Assembly: GCF_002313155.2 (NCBI RefSeq)
Contig: NZ_NWFK02000001.1
Span: 124,001-188,000 of the forward strand
DNA from: Psychrobacter sp. FDAARGOS_221
GTDB taxonomy: Bacteria; Pseudomonadota; Gammaproteobacteria; Pseudomonadales; Moraxellaceae
Direction: 5' to 3'
Length of the DNA stretch: 64,000 bases
Shown one piece after another: positions 8,721 through 16,917 of this stretch. Every line of letters starts with the position of its first letter. The stretch's first letter is position 1. A model generated the notes under the pieces. It saw only the letters and a program-made list of their open reading frames with translations. It did not search any database and was not told the origin of the DNA. The position numbers were made by a program, and so were the translations under genes.

Positions 8721-9833
8721 ATGAGTCACAAAACATTTTCTACCCCAGCTTACGATAGCATTAATGAGTTACACGTTTACCAAGCCGGCAAGTCAGTTGA
8801 TGAGCTAAAGCGAGAGTATGAAGTCAATGACGTGCTAAAGCTTGCCAGTAACGAAAATGCCTTGGGTAGTTCACCAAAAGTGACTCTGGCCATTACCGAG
8901 CAGCTTGGTAAGTTGGCACGCTATCCAGATTGCCAAGCAGAAGACCTAAAGCTGGCCATTGCCCAATTTGCTGATAAAAAGCGCAGTCAGGTTACTTTAG
9001 GTAATGGTGCCACTGATTTATTGACAGTGATTGCGCGCAGCTTTGTGGCGCAAGATGACGCTGTGATTTATAGCGAATATGCGTTCTTTTTGTATGCGAG
9101 ACTGGCCAAGATAGTTGGTGCTGAATCGGTGGTTGTGCCGGCAAAACGTTATGGACATGACTTAGATGCCATGCTCGAGGCAGTTGAGCAAGCGCCCAAT
9201 ACACGTATGGTATTTATCGCCAACCCTAATAACCCAACTGGCACACTGCTAACTCAGCAGCAAATACATGACTTTGTCAGTAAGCTACCTGCGCATGTAT
9301 TGGTAGTGCTTGATGAAGCCTATGTTGAATATTGCCCAGAAAGTGACAACAGCGCGCTGTTAGATGAGTTTGATAATGTGATTATCGTGCGCACCTTCTC
9401 TAAGGCTTACGGTCTAGCCGGCCTACGTGTTGGCTATGCATTAAGTCATCCTGACGTTGCAGCTGTGCTAAATCGCACGCGCCAACCGTTTAGTGTTAGC
9501 TCAGTGGCTCAAGCCGCTGCAATTGCGGCACTTGATGACCAAGACTTTATTGCTAAAGTTCATAAAATCAATGATGGTCAGATGCGCTGGATTTGTAAGC
9601 AGTTCGATGCGCTAGGTCTGGACTTTGTGCCATCGCACGCCAGCTTTGTGATGGTGAATGTGGCCAGTGTCGGTGATGCTGATGAAATCTATGAAGGGCT
9701 ATTGCAACAGGGTGTCATTGTACGCTCACTACGAAGCTATGGACTTGAAGGCTGGCTGCGTATGACAGTAGGCACTCCAGAAGATAACACACGTCTCATC
9801 GATACCCTACGTGATATCTTAGAGTCACTGTGA
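8721..9833 (+). CDS. hisC: Histidinol-phosphate/aromatic aminotransferase
   Basis: This 370-residue class I/II PLP aminotransferase has the HisC features: LASNENALGSSP near residue 41, FIANPNNPTG at about 165-174, and the PLP lysine Lys228 in RTFSKAYGLAGLRVGY. HisC makes histidinol phosphate. The copy placed between pheA and tyrA in gammaproteobacteria is generally thought to work also on aromatic amino acids or prephenate. It lies 79 bases after pheA with AGG before the ATG. The aromatic role is inferred from position. Confidence 0.92.
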   Translation: MSHKTFSTPAYDSINELHVYQAGKSVDELKREYEVNDVLKLASNENALGSSPKVTLAITEQLGKLARYPDCQAEDLKLAIAQFADKKRSQVTLGNGATDLLTVIARSFVAQDDAVIYSEYAFFLYARLAKIVGAESVVVPAKRYGHDLDAMLEAVEQAPNTRMVFIANPNNPTGTLLTQQQIHDFVSKLPAHVLVVLDEAYVEYCPESDNSALLDEFDNVIIVRTFSKAYGLAGLRVGYALSHPDVAAVLNRTRQPFSVSSVAQAAAIAALDDQDFIAKVHKINDGQMRWICKQFDALGLDFVPSHASFVMVNVASVGDADEIYEGLLQQGVIVRSLRSYGLEGWLRMTVGTPEDNTRLIDTLRDILESL

Positions 9834-10003
9834 TTTATCAATAATCTATTTTCATTGTCTGTGATGCTGTGCGATTAATTGTGATTGGCTGTGTACAAAG
9901 GCACTGATTAAAATATAAATCGTTTTGAATTAGAAAGTTAAAATTAGAAAACGATTAATTAGAAAACTATTAAACTGTTAGTTATTAAATAGGTAGTTTA
10001 GCC

Positions 10004-12358
10004 ATGCTGTTTGAACAGGTTTGTATTATCGGATTAGGCCTAATCGGAGCAAGCCTCGCTCAAGCAATCAAGGACAGACAGTTGGCTGAAAGGCTAGTCG
10101 CTGTCGATCGGCAAGCCACCAGTATTGATGCTGCCATTGAAGCAGAAGTCATTAGTGCCGGTAGTGATACCTTAGCCGATGTGGTTGAAGGCTGTGACTG
10201 TATTATTGTGGCAGTCCCGGTAAAAGCGGTTGGTGCTGTGTTTTCTGAGATACAGCTCGCCATGCAGCAAGGATTAATCAGTGCTGATTGTATTATCAGT
10301 GATGTATGCAGTACCAAGCAAAACGTGGTCGAAGCGGCCAAGCAGGTGTTTGGTGAACTGCCTTCGGGACTGGTACCTGCGCATCCGATTGCTGGCGCTG
10401 AGCAGTCAGGCTTTAATGCGCGCCGCGGTGATTTATTCGTCAATCACAGTTTGATTATTTGCCCAATAAAAACAACCCACCCTGAAGCACAATTACAAAT
10501 CAGTGATTTGTGGCAAGCGGTGGGTGCTACCATTATGAAAATGGATGTGGCACATCATGATGCGGTATTGGCTTACACCAGTCATCTACCACATTTATTG
10601 GCTTTTAACTTAGTAGAGCAATTGGCCAGTCACGATGACAATATGGATATATTTCGCTATGCCGCTGGCGGGTTTAGAGACTTTACCCGTATTGCAGCCA
10701 GCGACCCTGTGATGTGGCATGATATTTTTATCGCCAACAAGCCTGCGTTATTAACTGCTTTAGATGAATACAGTGATTATTTAGTTAACTTACGTCATCT
10801 GATCGAACAAGAAGACTCGACTCAATTGCTGGGTTTATTAGGTCGAGCCCAATCAGCAAGAAAGCATTTTGGTCATATGTTAACCAGCACCCCTTATACT
10901 AAAAAATTAACGGAAACCTCTCATACGGAAAATTCTATGGCTCAGTCAACTCAGGCGTCTAGCACTTACATTATTACACCCAGCCGCACAATTGAAGGCA
11001 GCATCCAAGTACCAGGCGACAAGTCTATTTCGCATCGCAGCATCATGTTTGGTAGCTTGGCAGAAGGCGTAACTCGGGTGACTGGCTTTTTGGAAGGTGA
11101 AGATGCTTTAGCAACCTTGCAAGCGTTTCGTGATATGGGTGTGACCATTGAAGGTCCAGATAACGGCAATGTGGTGATTCATGGTGTTGGTATTAATGGT
11201 TTAAAGCCAAGCCGTACGCCACTGTATATGGGTAACTCTGGCACTACCATGCGATTGCTGTCTGGTATTTTGGCGGCGCAAAAGTTTGATAGTGTGTTGA
11301 CCGGTGATGCCAGCTTATCAAAACGTCCGATGGAGCGTGTGGCTAAGCCTTTACGTGAAATGGGCGCAACTTTACAGACCACTGGAGAGCGTGGTACCGC
11401 GCCGATTAGCATTACTGGTAGTGATAAACGTGGCAACCCACTGCATGGTATTACTTATGATATGCCAGTGGCTTCAGCACAGGTTAAGTCTTGCTTGTTA
11501 TTGGCTGGCTTATGGGCAGAAGGCACAACGACAGTCATCCAGCCTGAGATTAGCCGCGACCATACTGAGCGTATGCTGTCCGCCTTTGGCTATGAAGTGC
11601 AAGTCGATGGCAACCGTATCAGTGTCGAAGGCGGCGGTAAACTGACTGCCTGTGATATCGCTGTGCCTGCCGATATTTCATCAGCAGCATTTTTCATGGT
11701 TGCTGCAAGTATTGCTCAAAATAGTGAAATTACCATCACTAAAGTGGGCATGAACCCAACACGTACCGGTATCATCGATATTTTAAAGCTAATGAATGCG
11801 GATATCAGCTTATCGAATGAAACCTTTGTTGGCGGTGAGCCGGTTGCGGATATCACCATTAAGTCGGCACAACTAAAAGGCATTCATATTCCAGAAGCGC
11901 TGGTACCACTAGCCATTGATGAGTTCCCTGTATTATTCGTAGCCGCAAGCTGCGCCTCAGGTCAAACGGTATTGACCGGTGCCAAAGAGCTTAGAGTCAA
12001 AGAGTCGGACCGTATTGCAGTGATGGCCGATGGGTTGACACAGTTGGGCGTCGACTGTACGGTAACTGAAGATGGTATTATTATTGAAGGTAAAGGCGTT
12101 GAAGGTAAAGGTGCTGCTACCCTAAACAATGATACAAAGAATGCGACTAACCATAATGATGACTTGCCAGCAGTATTTGGCGGCGGCGAAATATACTCGC
12201 ATCACGACCACCGTATTGCCATGAGCTTTGCAGTTGCCAGCTTAAGAGCCAGTGACACCATTACCATTAAAGGTGTCGAAACCGTTAATACCAGCTTCCC
12301 AGGATTCTCAGAGTTGGCCAATAAGATAGGTATGAATATCGCAACCCGTACCCTGTAG
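10004..12358 (+). CDS. tyrA-aroA: Fused prephenate dehydrogenase (TyrA) and 5-enolpyruvylshikimate-3-phosphate synthase (AroA)
   Basis: The 784 residues form two enzymes in one chain. Residues 1 to about 300 are TyrA: the NAD-binding GLGLIGAS loop at 10-17, then PAHPIAGAEQSG and HHDAVLAYTSHLPH. About residue 312 onward is AroA: VPGDKSISHRS substrate loop, GNSGTTMRLL, KRPMERV, KESDR and a closing HHDHRIAMS. TyrA oxidises prephenate on the tyrosine branch; AroA makes EPSP, the precursor of chorismate. Such fusions are known in Pseudomonas and Acinetobacter relatives. An in-frame ATG (codon 312, position 10937) sits exactly at the domain junction and could allow a separate AroA, though only a weak GGA precedes it. 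AroA also carries a low-complexity insertion (GKGVEGKGAATLNND) before the C-terminal motif. Confidence 0.96.
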   Translation: MLFEQVCIIGLGLIGASLAQAIKDRQLAERLVAVDRQATSIDAAIEAEVISAGSDTLADVVEGCDCIIVAVPVKAVGAVFSEIQLAMQQGLISADCIISDVCSTKQNVVEAAKQVFGELPSGLVPAHPIAGAEQSGFNARRGDLFVNHSLIICPIKTTHPEAQLQISDLWQAVGATIMKMDVAHHDAVLAYTSHLPHLLAFNLVEQLASHDDNMDIFRYAAGGFRDFTRIAASDPVMWHDIFIANKPALLTALDEYSDYLVNLRHLIEQEDSTQLLGLLGRAQSARKHFGHMLTSTPYTKKLTETSHTENSMAQSTQASSTYIITPSRTIEGSIQVPGDKSISHRSIMFGSLAEGVTRVTGFLEGEDALATLQAFRDMGVTIEGPDNGNVVIHGVGINGLKPSRTPLYMGNSGTTMRLLSGILAAQKFDSVLTGDASLSKRPMERVAKPLREMGATLQTTGERGTAPISITGSDKRGNPLHGITYDMPVASAQVKSCLLLAGLWAEGTTTVIQPEISRDHTERMLSAFGYEVQVDGNRISVEGGGKLTACDIAVPADISSAAFFMVAASIAQNSEITITKVGMNPTRTGIIDILKLMNADISLSNETFVGGEPVADITIKSAQLKGIHIPEALVPLAIDEFPVLFVAASCASGQTVLTGAKELRVKESDRIAVMADGLTQLGVDCTVTEDGIIIEGKGVEGKGAATLNNDTKNATNHNDDLPAVFGGGEIYSHHDHRIAMSFAVASLRASDTITIKGVETVNTSFPGFSELANKIGMNIATRTL

Positions 12359-12396
12359 TCCTTTCGACTAGGCAGTTGTTTTTAACGCTATAAAAC

Positions 12397-12423
12397 AAGC
12401 CATCCCTGCAGCGGGTGGCTTTT
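12397..12423 (+). terminator. Rho-independent terminator after tyrA-aroA
   Basis: AAGCCATCC pairs with GGGTGGCTT across a short loop and is followed by T-rich sequence. It overlaps a possible upstream GTG start of the next gene, which argues against that start. Confidence 0.75.
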
Positions 12424-12468
12424 ATTTATTCAAGGCTGTACAACAAACTCCCTCACTGGAATCTAGTT

Positions 12469-13437
12469 ATGTCCTCTCACTCACTTAATAACGTACACGC
12501 TAAGCCAAAACCAGCCGTCATACGCACCACCAATAAAGGGGTGTTAACCGCACTGGGTGCTTTCTTAATTTGGGGTAGTTTTCCCTTTTATTTCAAGCAA
12601 TTGGGTGAGTACAATGCGATCGAAATTATTGGTCATCGTATTGTGTGGACCTTTGTTTGCTTAACGATTGTATTAGTAATCGGTAAGCGCTGGCAGTGGG
12701 TGACTACTTTAAAGAATAACCCGCATTTAATTTGGATTACCTTTGTTTCTGGATTAATTATTGCTTGCAACTGGCTAACGTATGTTTGGGCGGTCAATGC
12801 CAATCAGGTGCTAGAAGCCAGCTTGGGCTATTTTATCAGCCCATTAGTCGGCATTATGCTGTCACTGGTTTTCTTAAAAGAAAGGTTGCGACCATTACAA
12901 TGGATAGCTGTCGCTTTTGCCTTGTCTTCGGTGCTGATACAGGTAGTGATGCTCGGTAAATTACCGATTGTGTCTTTGGTATTGGCGCTGTCTTTTAGTG
13001 TCTATGGGGTGATGCAAAGACGCACGCCATTACAGGCGTTGGATGCCTTATTTTTAGAAACCGCATTACTGCTACCGCTTTGCATTTGGTGGTTCTTACA
13101 AGCGGATGTGGCCAGTGCCAATATTGAGTTTTGGTGGAGTTCTGAGATTTGGTTTTTGATGTTGGCGGGTCCGATTACCTTGGTGCCTTTGTTGCTGTTT
13201 AACAAATCAACTAAGATGGTAGCCTACAGTATCTTAAGCTTTATGAATTACTTAACACCGACCATGATTTTCTGTTTGGCAGTATTTTATTATCATGAAC
13301 CTTTTGATACCAAGCGTTTAATGATTTTTGGTTTAATTTGGATCGGCTTGGCCTTGTTCAGTATCGATCTGTGGCAAAATCGTCCTAGCAAAGTGTTAAA
13401 GCAGCTGCAAAAGAAACAAAAGAATGGTGAGCTTTAA
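12469..13437 (+). CDS. rarD: RarD-type EamA/DMT family permease
   Basis: This 322-residue membrane protein belongs to the drug/metabolite transporter superfamily. It opens with KGVLTALGAFLIWGSFPFYFKQL, and the RarD-typical HRIVWTF and ANQVLEASLGYFISPL blocks follow. About ten hydrophobic segments are visible, fitting two EamA repeats. It sits in the inner membrane. RarD proteins were named for chloramphenicol sensitivity, but the substrate is uncertain. The ATG at 12469 is chosen because GGA lies eight bases before it; a GTG start at 12415 would lie inside the preceding terminator. Confidence 0.9.
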   Translation: MSSHSLNNVHAKPKPAVIRTTNKGVLTALGAFLIWGSFPFYFKQLGEYNAIEIIGHRIVWTFVCLTIVLVIGKRWQWVTTLKNNPHLIWITFVSGLIIACNWLTYVWAVNANQVLEASLGYFISPLVGIMLSLVFLKERLRPLQWIAVAFALSSVLIQVVMLGKLPIVSLVLALSFSVYGVMQRRTPLQALDALFLETALLLPLCIWWFLQADVASANIEFWWSSEIWFLMLAGPITLVPLLLFNKSTKMVAYSILSFMNYLTPTMIFCLAVFYYHEPFDTKRLMIFGLIWIGLALFSIDLWQNRPSKVLKQLQKKQKNGEL

Positions 13438-13501
13438 TCGATAAAAAACAACCATTATTCAAACGCTATTGATTAAATATCTATTCATTCAATAACTGAA
13501 A

Positions 13502-13549
13502 GTAAATAATATTTTAAGTAAACAATATTTTAAGTAATCAACATTTTAA
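13502..13549. repeat. Three tandem 16-bp AT-rich repeats before folB
   Basis: The units are GTAAATAATATTTTAA, GTAAACAATATTTTAA and GTAATCAACATTTTAA, directly abutting and ending 20 bases before the folB start. Confidence 0.8.
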
Positions 13550-13569
13550 ATAATAAGCAGTGGGGCAGG

Positions 13570-13932
13570 ATGAACTCAGCAGATAAAGTAATCATCAAAG
13601 GCTTAAAAGTACAAGCCGTTATCGGTGTGTTTGATTGGGAAAGAGCGATAGAGCAGCCGTTGGTCATCGATGTCACTATGACCACAGATATTACTAAGGC
13701 GGGTAAAAGTGATGATATCGCTGACGCGATTAACTATAAAGAAGTGTGTGATGACATTACTCTGTGGTGTCAGCAGCAACAAGCCAAGCTGATTGAAAGA
13801 TTGGCAGAGTATATCGCCCAAGGAATTTTGGATAAATACCAAACCAGTGAAGTAGAGGTGACGGTAGCTAAGCCAACGGCGATTGCCGAAGCCGATGCGG
13901 TTGCGGTACAAATCGTACGCAGTGCTAGCTAA
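13570..13932 (+). CDS. folB: Dihydroneopterin aldolase
   Basis: The 120-residue protein has the FolB length and fold pattern: KVIIKGLKVQAVIGVFDWER at the N-terminus, with the aldolase family's G-x-x-x-WER block, NYKEVCDDI in the middle and VTVAKPTAI near the C-terminus with the conserved Lys-Pro. The enzyme makes 6-hydroxymethyl-dihydropterin in folate synthesis. GGGGCAGG lies just before the ATG. The folK-like gene begins 49 bases downstream, so the two probably form one unit. Confidence 0.93.
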   Translation: MNSADKVIIKGLKVQAVIGVFDWERAIEQPLVIDVTMTTDITKAGKSDDIADAINYKEVCDDITLWCQQQQAKLIERLAEYIAQGILDKYQTSEVEVTVAKPTAIAEADAVAVQIVRSAS

Positions 13933-13981
13933 ATTATCGGACAACGCTCAGTTAACCCAAGATAGCGATAGGATAAGCGTT

Positions 13982-14701
13982 ATGAGCCCTATGGATAGTC
14001 AACAAAATAGCCTAAGCAGAGAAAAATCAACGTTTAAAAATGCATCTGCGCAAAAAGTCTCTGTTGATAACAACTCTATTGAAAATGCATCTGCTGAAAG
14101 TAACCACAAGCTACTAGTCAGCAGTGAGCCTCATCACAATCAGTTGCCTATCATCTCGGCTGTCCGTCCATTATCAGAGCTGAATCATACTGTCGCCATC
14201 GGCTATATTGTAGAGCTGGGCAGTAATGAAAATGCCAATCCGCATCTTGCGCAAGCCCGCAATCAGTTGTCTTCGCTATGTGATCAAAGAATATGGTCGA
14301 CTGCCTTTGTTAATCCCGATTATACCGCTACCATAGACAATCCAAAGCCAGATTATACCAATCAATGTGGGCTGTTAGTAATGTCTGAGGGGCATCAAGA
14401 CGTATTGGGTTTAATTGCCGCCACCAAAGACATAGAGCGACACATCAAGCAGGGCTTTTTTGACTCACAACCATCAACTTCTATACAAACTTCAACGTCA
14501 CGCACAAAGAGCTTTGACTCAGCAGCGTCTACCACCACAAACGTTAAACCTGCCAATCGCCAAGTACTGATAGACATTGATGTATTAGCGTTAGTCACAG
14601 CCAATGGTGTGATTGCCATTAATGAAAGATACCCATTTAAGAATCATGAGTGGGTCGGTATTAATGAGCTATACACCAAAGGCTGTTTTTCCCATATCTG
14701 A
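13982..14701 (+). CDS. Degenerate FolK-like (HPPK) protein
   Basis: The protein has 239 residues from the ATG at 13982, which has AGGA eight bases upstream; a longer frame overlapping folB lacks such support. After a polar, Ser/Asn-rich N-terminal stretch of about 65 residues comes an HPPK-like pattern: IVELGSNENANPHLAQARNQL, as in the FolK LGSN start, and a late IDIDVL like the FolK DLDIL metal-binding motif. The normal HPPK signature (R-x-x-D-x-D) is not intact: the Arg is displaced (NRQVLIDIDVL), and the NPDYTAT segment replaces S-x-Y-x-T-x-P. A Ser/Thr-rich insert separates the halves. It follows folB, which supports a folate link. It may be a divergent or inactive HPPK. Confidence 0.6.
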   Translation: MSPMDSQQNSLSREKSTFKNASAQKVSVDNNSIENASAESNHKLLVSSEPHHNQLPIISAVRPLSELNHTVAIGYIVELGSNENANPHLAQARNQLSSLCDQRIWSTAFVNPDYTATIDNPKPDYTNQCGLLVMSEGHQDVLGLIAATKDIERHIKQGFFDSQPSTSIQTSTSRTKSFDSAASTTTNVKPANRQVLIDIDVLALVTANGVIAINERYPFKNHEWVGINELYTKGCFSHI

Positions 14702-14719
14702 GCCAATCAAAGACATTTA

Positions 14720-14760
14720 GATAAAGCCAATCAGGTTTTATTAATCTGATTGGCTTTATC
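14720..14760. terminator. Bidirectional terminator after the folK-like gene
   Basis: GATAAAGCCAATCAG (14720-14734) and CTGATTGGCTTTATC (14746-14760) form a perfect 15-bp stem with an 11-base loop between convergent genes. Confidence 0.85.
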
Positions 14761-14777
14761 GATTCTGGAAATATAGA

Positions 14778-14856
14778 CAAAGAATTCTAAAATGGTTACA
14801 AGGCAAACGAGCGCAAGCACTACAAATGTAGGCTTAGCGAGGTTAACACCGTAACC
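14778..14856 (+). repeat. Dispersed intergenic repeat, copy 1
   Basis: About 79 bases, recurring in inverted orientation at about 28,375-28,453 with roughly 90 percent identity by eye. It contains CTACAAATGTAG and GGTTA...TAACC dyads, so it can fold. It lies after the terminator and before the end of a minus-strand lipoprotein gene. Confidence 0.8.
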
Positions 14857-14865
14857 GTTATAGGC

Positions 14866-15744
14866 TTAGCGGCTCTGAAAAGAACTCACATACTTGTTAT
14901 ACAAGCTCTCTGCGTGTGATAGCGAGGCTTGGTTATTAAACATCGCCTTAATTTTGCTCTCAGATTGCTTGTCGCCAGTCAATTTTGACAACACATAATA
15001 TCTTTCTAACGCCACAGGTTGCGTGTCTTTTAAATTAGTAATCATCTTATAGATTGAGTCGGGCTTGGTGTATTCAGTCTTGAATGAACCCTGATATTCA
15101 TTGAAGATAACGAATAACTGAATGTCATCGACCATCTCTGGATACTGAGTGGTCTGCTTAGTGTCTAATTTGCTATTTAAAACACCTTTTAGATATGAGA
15201 CCACATCACTTCTGGCGTTATCGATTGAGTAATCGAAGTACTGATAGATAGACTGAGTGTTTGGGTTAAATTGCTTAGCATCTTGCAGTAGTCCTTTAAG
15301 ACCTTGCTTGAACTGATTGATGTCAGTAATGATCGAAGTATTAGAGTTCGGTTGTGATGTATTGCGATTATTAACGCTAGTGAAGATCAGCAGCTGGTGA
15401 AAATCTCTTATCGCTTCCTTATCGCCAAGTTTAGCGGCAGCCTGTATGTGTGACGCATGCAGTTTTAGATAATCTGCCTTGGACTCTGGTAAGTCATACG
15501 CGCCACGCAATGCATTACGTAGTAACTCTGCCATTTGTTTATGCTCAGCAGCCGTTAGATTACCAGTAGATTGCTGCTTTTGTTTTAGGGCAACGTATTT
15601 ATCAATAGAAGGCTGCTTTTCACGCTCGGCAGTACGCTCTTGTTGTGCCTTATCAATGGCCATTAATGTTGAGTTACAGCCAGTGACGGCAACGGTTGAT
15701 GCTAATAGGGTTGATAATAAAAGTTTAGATTTCATAAAGGTCAT
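14866..15744 (-). CDS. Uncharacterised lipoprotein
   Basis: This 292-residue protein starts at 15744, where AAGGA lies just upstream. A second Met three codons in gives the same signal peptide. The N-terminus has a lipoprotein signal with lipobox VTGC, so Cys of VTGCNS should be lipidated. The mature protein is helical and polar with a Lys/Gln/Glu-rich stretch (AQQERTAEREKQ), then a region rich in Tyr and Asn. No enzyme motif is recognised. It could be an outer-membrane or periplasmic lipoprotein with helical repeats, but I do not recognise the family. It is convergent with the folK-like gene. Confidence 0.65.
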   Translation of the reverse strand: MTFMKSKLLLSTLLASTVAVTGCNSTLMAIDKAQQERTAEREKQPSIDKYVALKQKQQSTGNLTAAEHKQMAELLRNALRGAYDLPESKADYLKLHASHIQAAAKLGDKEAIRDFHQLLIFTSVNNRNTSQPNSNTSIITDINQFKQGLKGLLQDAKQFNPNTQSIYQYFDYSIDNARSDVVSYLKGVLNSKLDTKQTTQYPEMVDDIQLFVIFNEYQGSFKTEYTKPDSIYKMITNLKDTQPVALERYYVLSKLTGDKQSESKIKAMFNNQASLSHAESLYNKYVSSFQSR

Positions 15745-16143
15745 GATTTCCTTGTTAGATTATTAAAAAGTAAATTTGTTTTGGACAGGTTCTAAATCTT
15801 ATGTAGTAATAATTTAATGATGGCTGACTATCATTTATTATTTTTGTCTTAGGTAAAGTTAGACGCCCAATAATTAAAACGTACGTTAAACAATACCCAG
15901 TGAGCTAAGTATTTTCAAATGTACAATGGTATGCAAATGTTGTTATTTATGTACTTTTTTATGTCAATTGATATGCCATATGCGGCAGATTAGGTTAAGC
16001 GAATTTAAGAAAATTTTCAAGATAATCAAGCTTCTGAATGCTAGGCGTACCACATTAAAGTCAATTATTAAACCAAGATGTTTTGCTTATATTCTTAAGT
16101 TAAGTTAATATAAACGCCTATTTTCTTAATCTTAAATTAAGGT
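15745..16143. other. AT-rich intergenic region with one arm of a direct repeat
   Basis: No gene is supported. A 60-codon open frame at 15926-16108 has no ribosome binding site or family features. The left copy of a 26-bp direct repeat is at 15943-15968. Confidence 0.5.
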
Positions 16144-16674
16144 ATGTTCATCGCAACAGATTCAGATGTAATTAAGCTCATTGTTAAGCTGCTCCCCTTA
16201 ATAATCATTGTTGGCGTTATTAGTCTTGTTTGGTCTTTAATGTCTAGTGCTTGGGAGCGTATATCTCAAACATCTGTTTTGCAATTTATATCTCAAACAC
16301 TTGGCTGGACAAACTTTCTCGTATTAATTGTAGCTGTTATTGTTGTAGGTTATATCTTAAAGTTTATTATTAAAAGTAAGAAAAGAAAGCAGGAGCAGGA
16401 GGAGAGGAGACGCTTGTCTGAGGAACGACACAAATTTTATCTAGATATGTATGATGATGATGAAGTTGTTGATCGTATTATGGACAAAGAGCTTTGGGTT
16501 GGAGAAACGACAGAACAACTAGAATTTTCATTGGGCTACCCAGAAGAAACAGAAAAAAAAGTATTAAAAACAAAAACCAAAGAAACATGGAAATATGATC
16601 ATAAGAGTGGAAATCGCTATGGTACGAGAGTCTATGTTGAAAATGGTGAGGTTGTAGGCTGGGAATATAAATAG
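16144..16674 (+). CDS. Small two-TM membrane protein with a C-terminal SmpA/DUF2845-like domain
   Basis: This 176-residue protein has two hydrophobic segments (residues about 10-32 and 53-75). A charged coiled-coil-like stretch (KKRKQEQEERRRLSEERHK) follows, then a C-terminal part reading DKELWVGETTEQLEFSLGYPE...ETWKYD...RVYVENGEVVGWEYK. That last pattern (G-x-T-x-x-Q/L, G-x-P, W-x-Y, F/Y-x-x-G-x-V) resembles the small beta domains of SmpA/BamE or DUF2845 proteins; this is a pattern impression only. The ATG at 16144 has AAGG unusually close, so the start is uncertain. It is AT-rich and flanked by 26-bp direct repeats, suggesting a later insertion. Confidence 0.6.
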   Translation: MFIATDSDVIKLIVKLLPLIIIVGVISLVWSLMSSAWERISQTSVLQFISQTLGWTNFLVLIVAVIVVGYILKFIIKSKKRKQEQEERRRLSEERHKFYLDMYDDDEVVDRIMDKELWVGETTEQLEFSLGYPEETEKKVLKTKTKETWKYDHKSGNRYGTRVYVENGEVVGWEYK

Positions 16675-16775
16675 TTTTTGATGATGATTTGTTGAAGCGT
16701 CACATAAAATTGCTTCTAGTGATTCATTGTGCTAACCAGTTTAAAATAATGATTCTGTCGTTATCACTTCAAAAT

Positions 16776-16808
16776 AAAAAAGGCCAACTGCTAGCAGTTG
16801 GCCTTTTT
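16776..16808. terminator. Bidirectional terminator
   Basis: AGGCCAACTG and CAGTTGGCCT form a perfect stem with a 4-base CTAG loop, flanked by A5 and T5, between convergent genes. Confidence 0.9.
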
Positions 16809-16917
16809 GATATTTACCAGATCAGGACATGGTCTAATAAGTGAGTGAGTATGGTAGTGATTAACTATCATTCATTATTCATTATTTTTGTACTTTTTTA
16901 TGTCAATACTTTAGATA

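Larger units (their letters stand above)
15943..16907. repeat. 26-bp direct repeats flanking one gene (15943-15968 and 16882-16907)
   Basis: TTATTTATGTAC... and TTATTTTTGTAC... share 25 of 26 bases, including an exact TGTACTTTTTTATGTCAAT core. They bracket the membrane-protein gene at 16144-16674 and its terminator, giving a unit of about 940 bases. Confidence 0.6.

Noticed and set aside
12415..12468. Earlier GTG start for rarD
   Set aside because: It lies within the tyrA-aroA terminator and adds residues not typical of RarD.
15926..16108. 60-codon open frame
   Set aside because: Basic, unstructured translation without ribosome binding site or family signs; probably chance.
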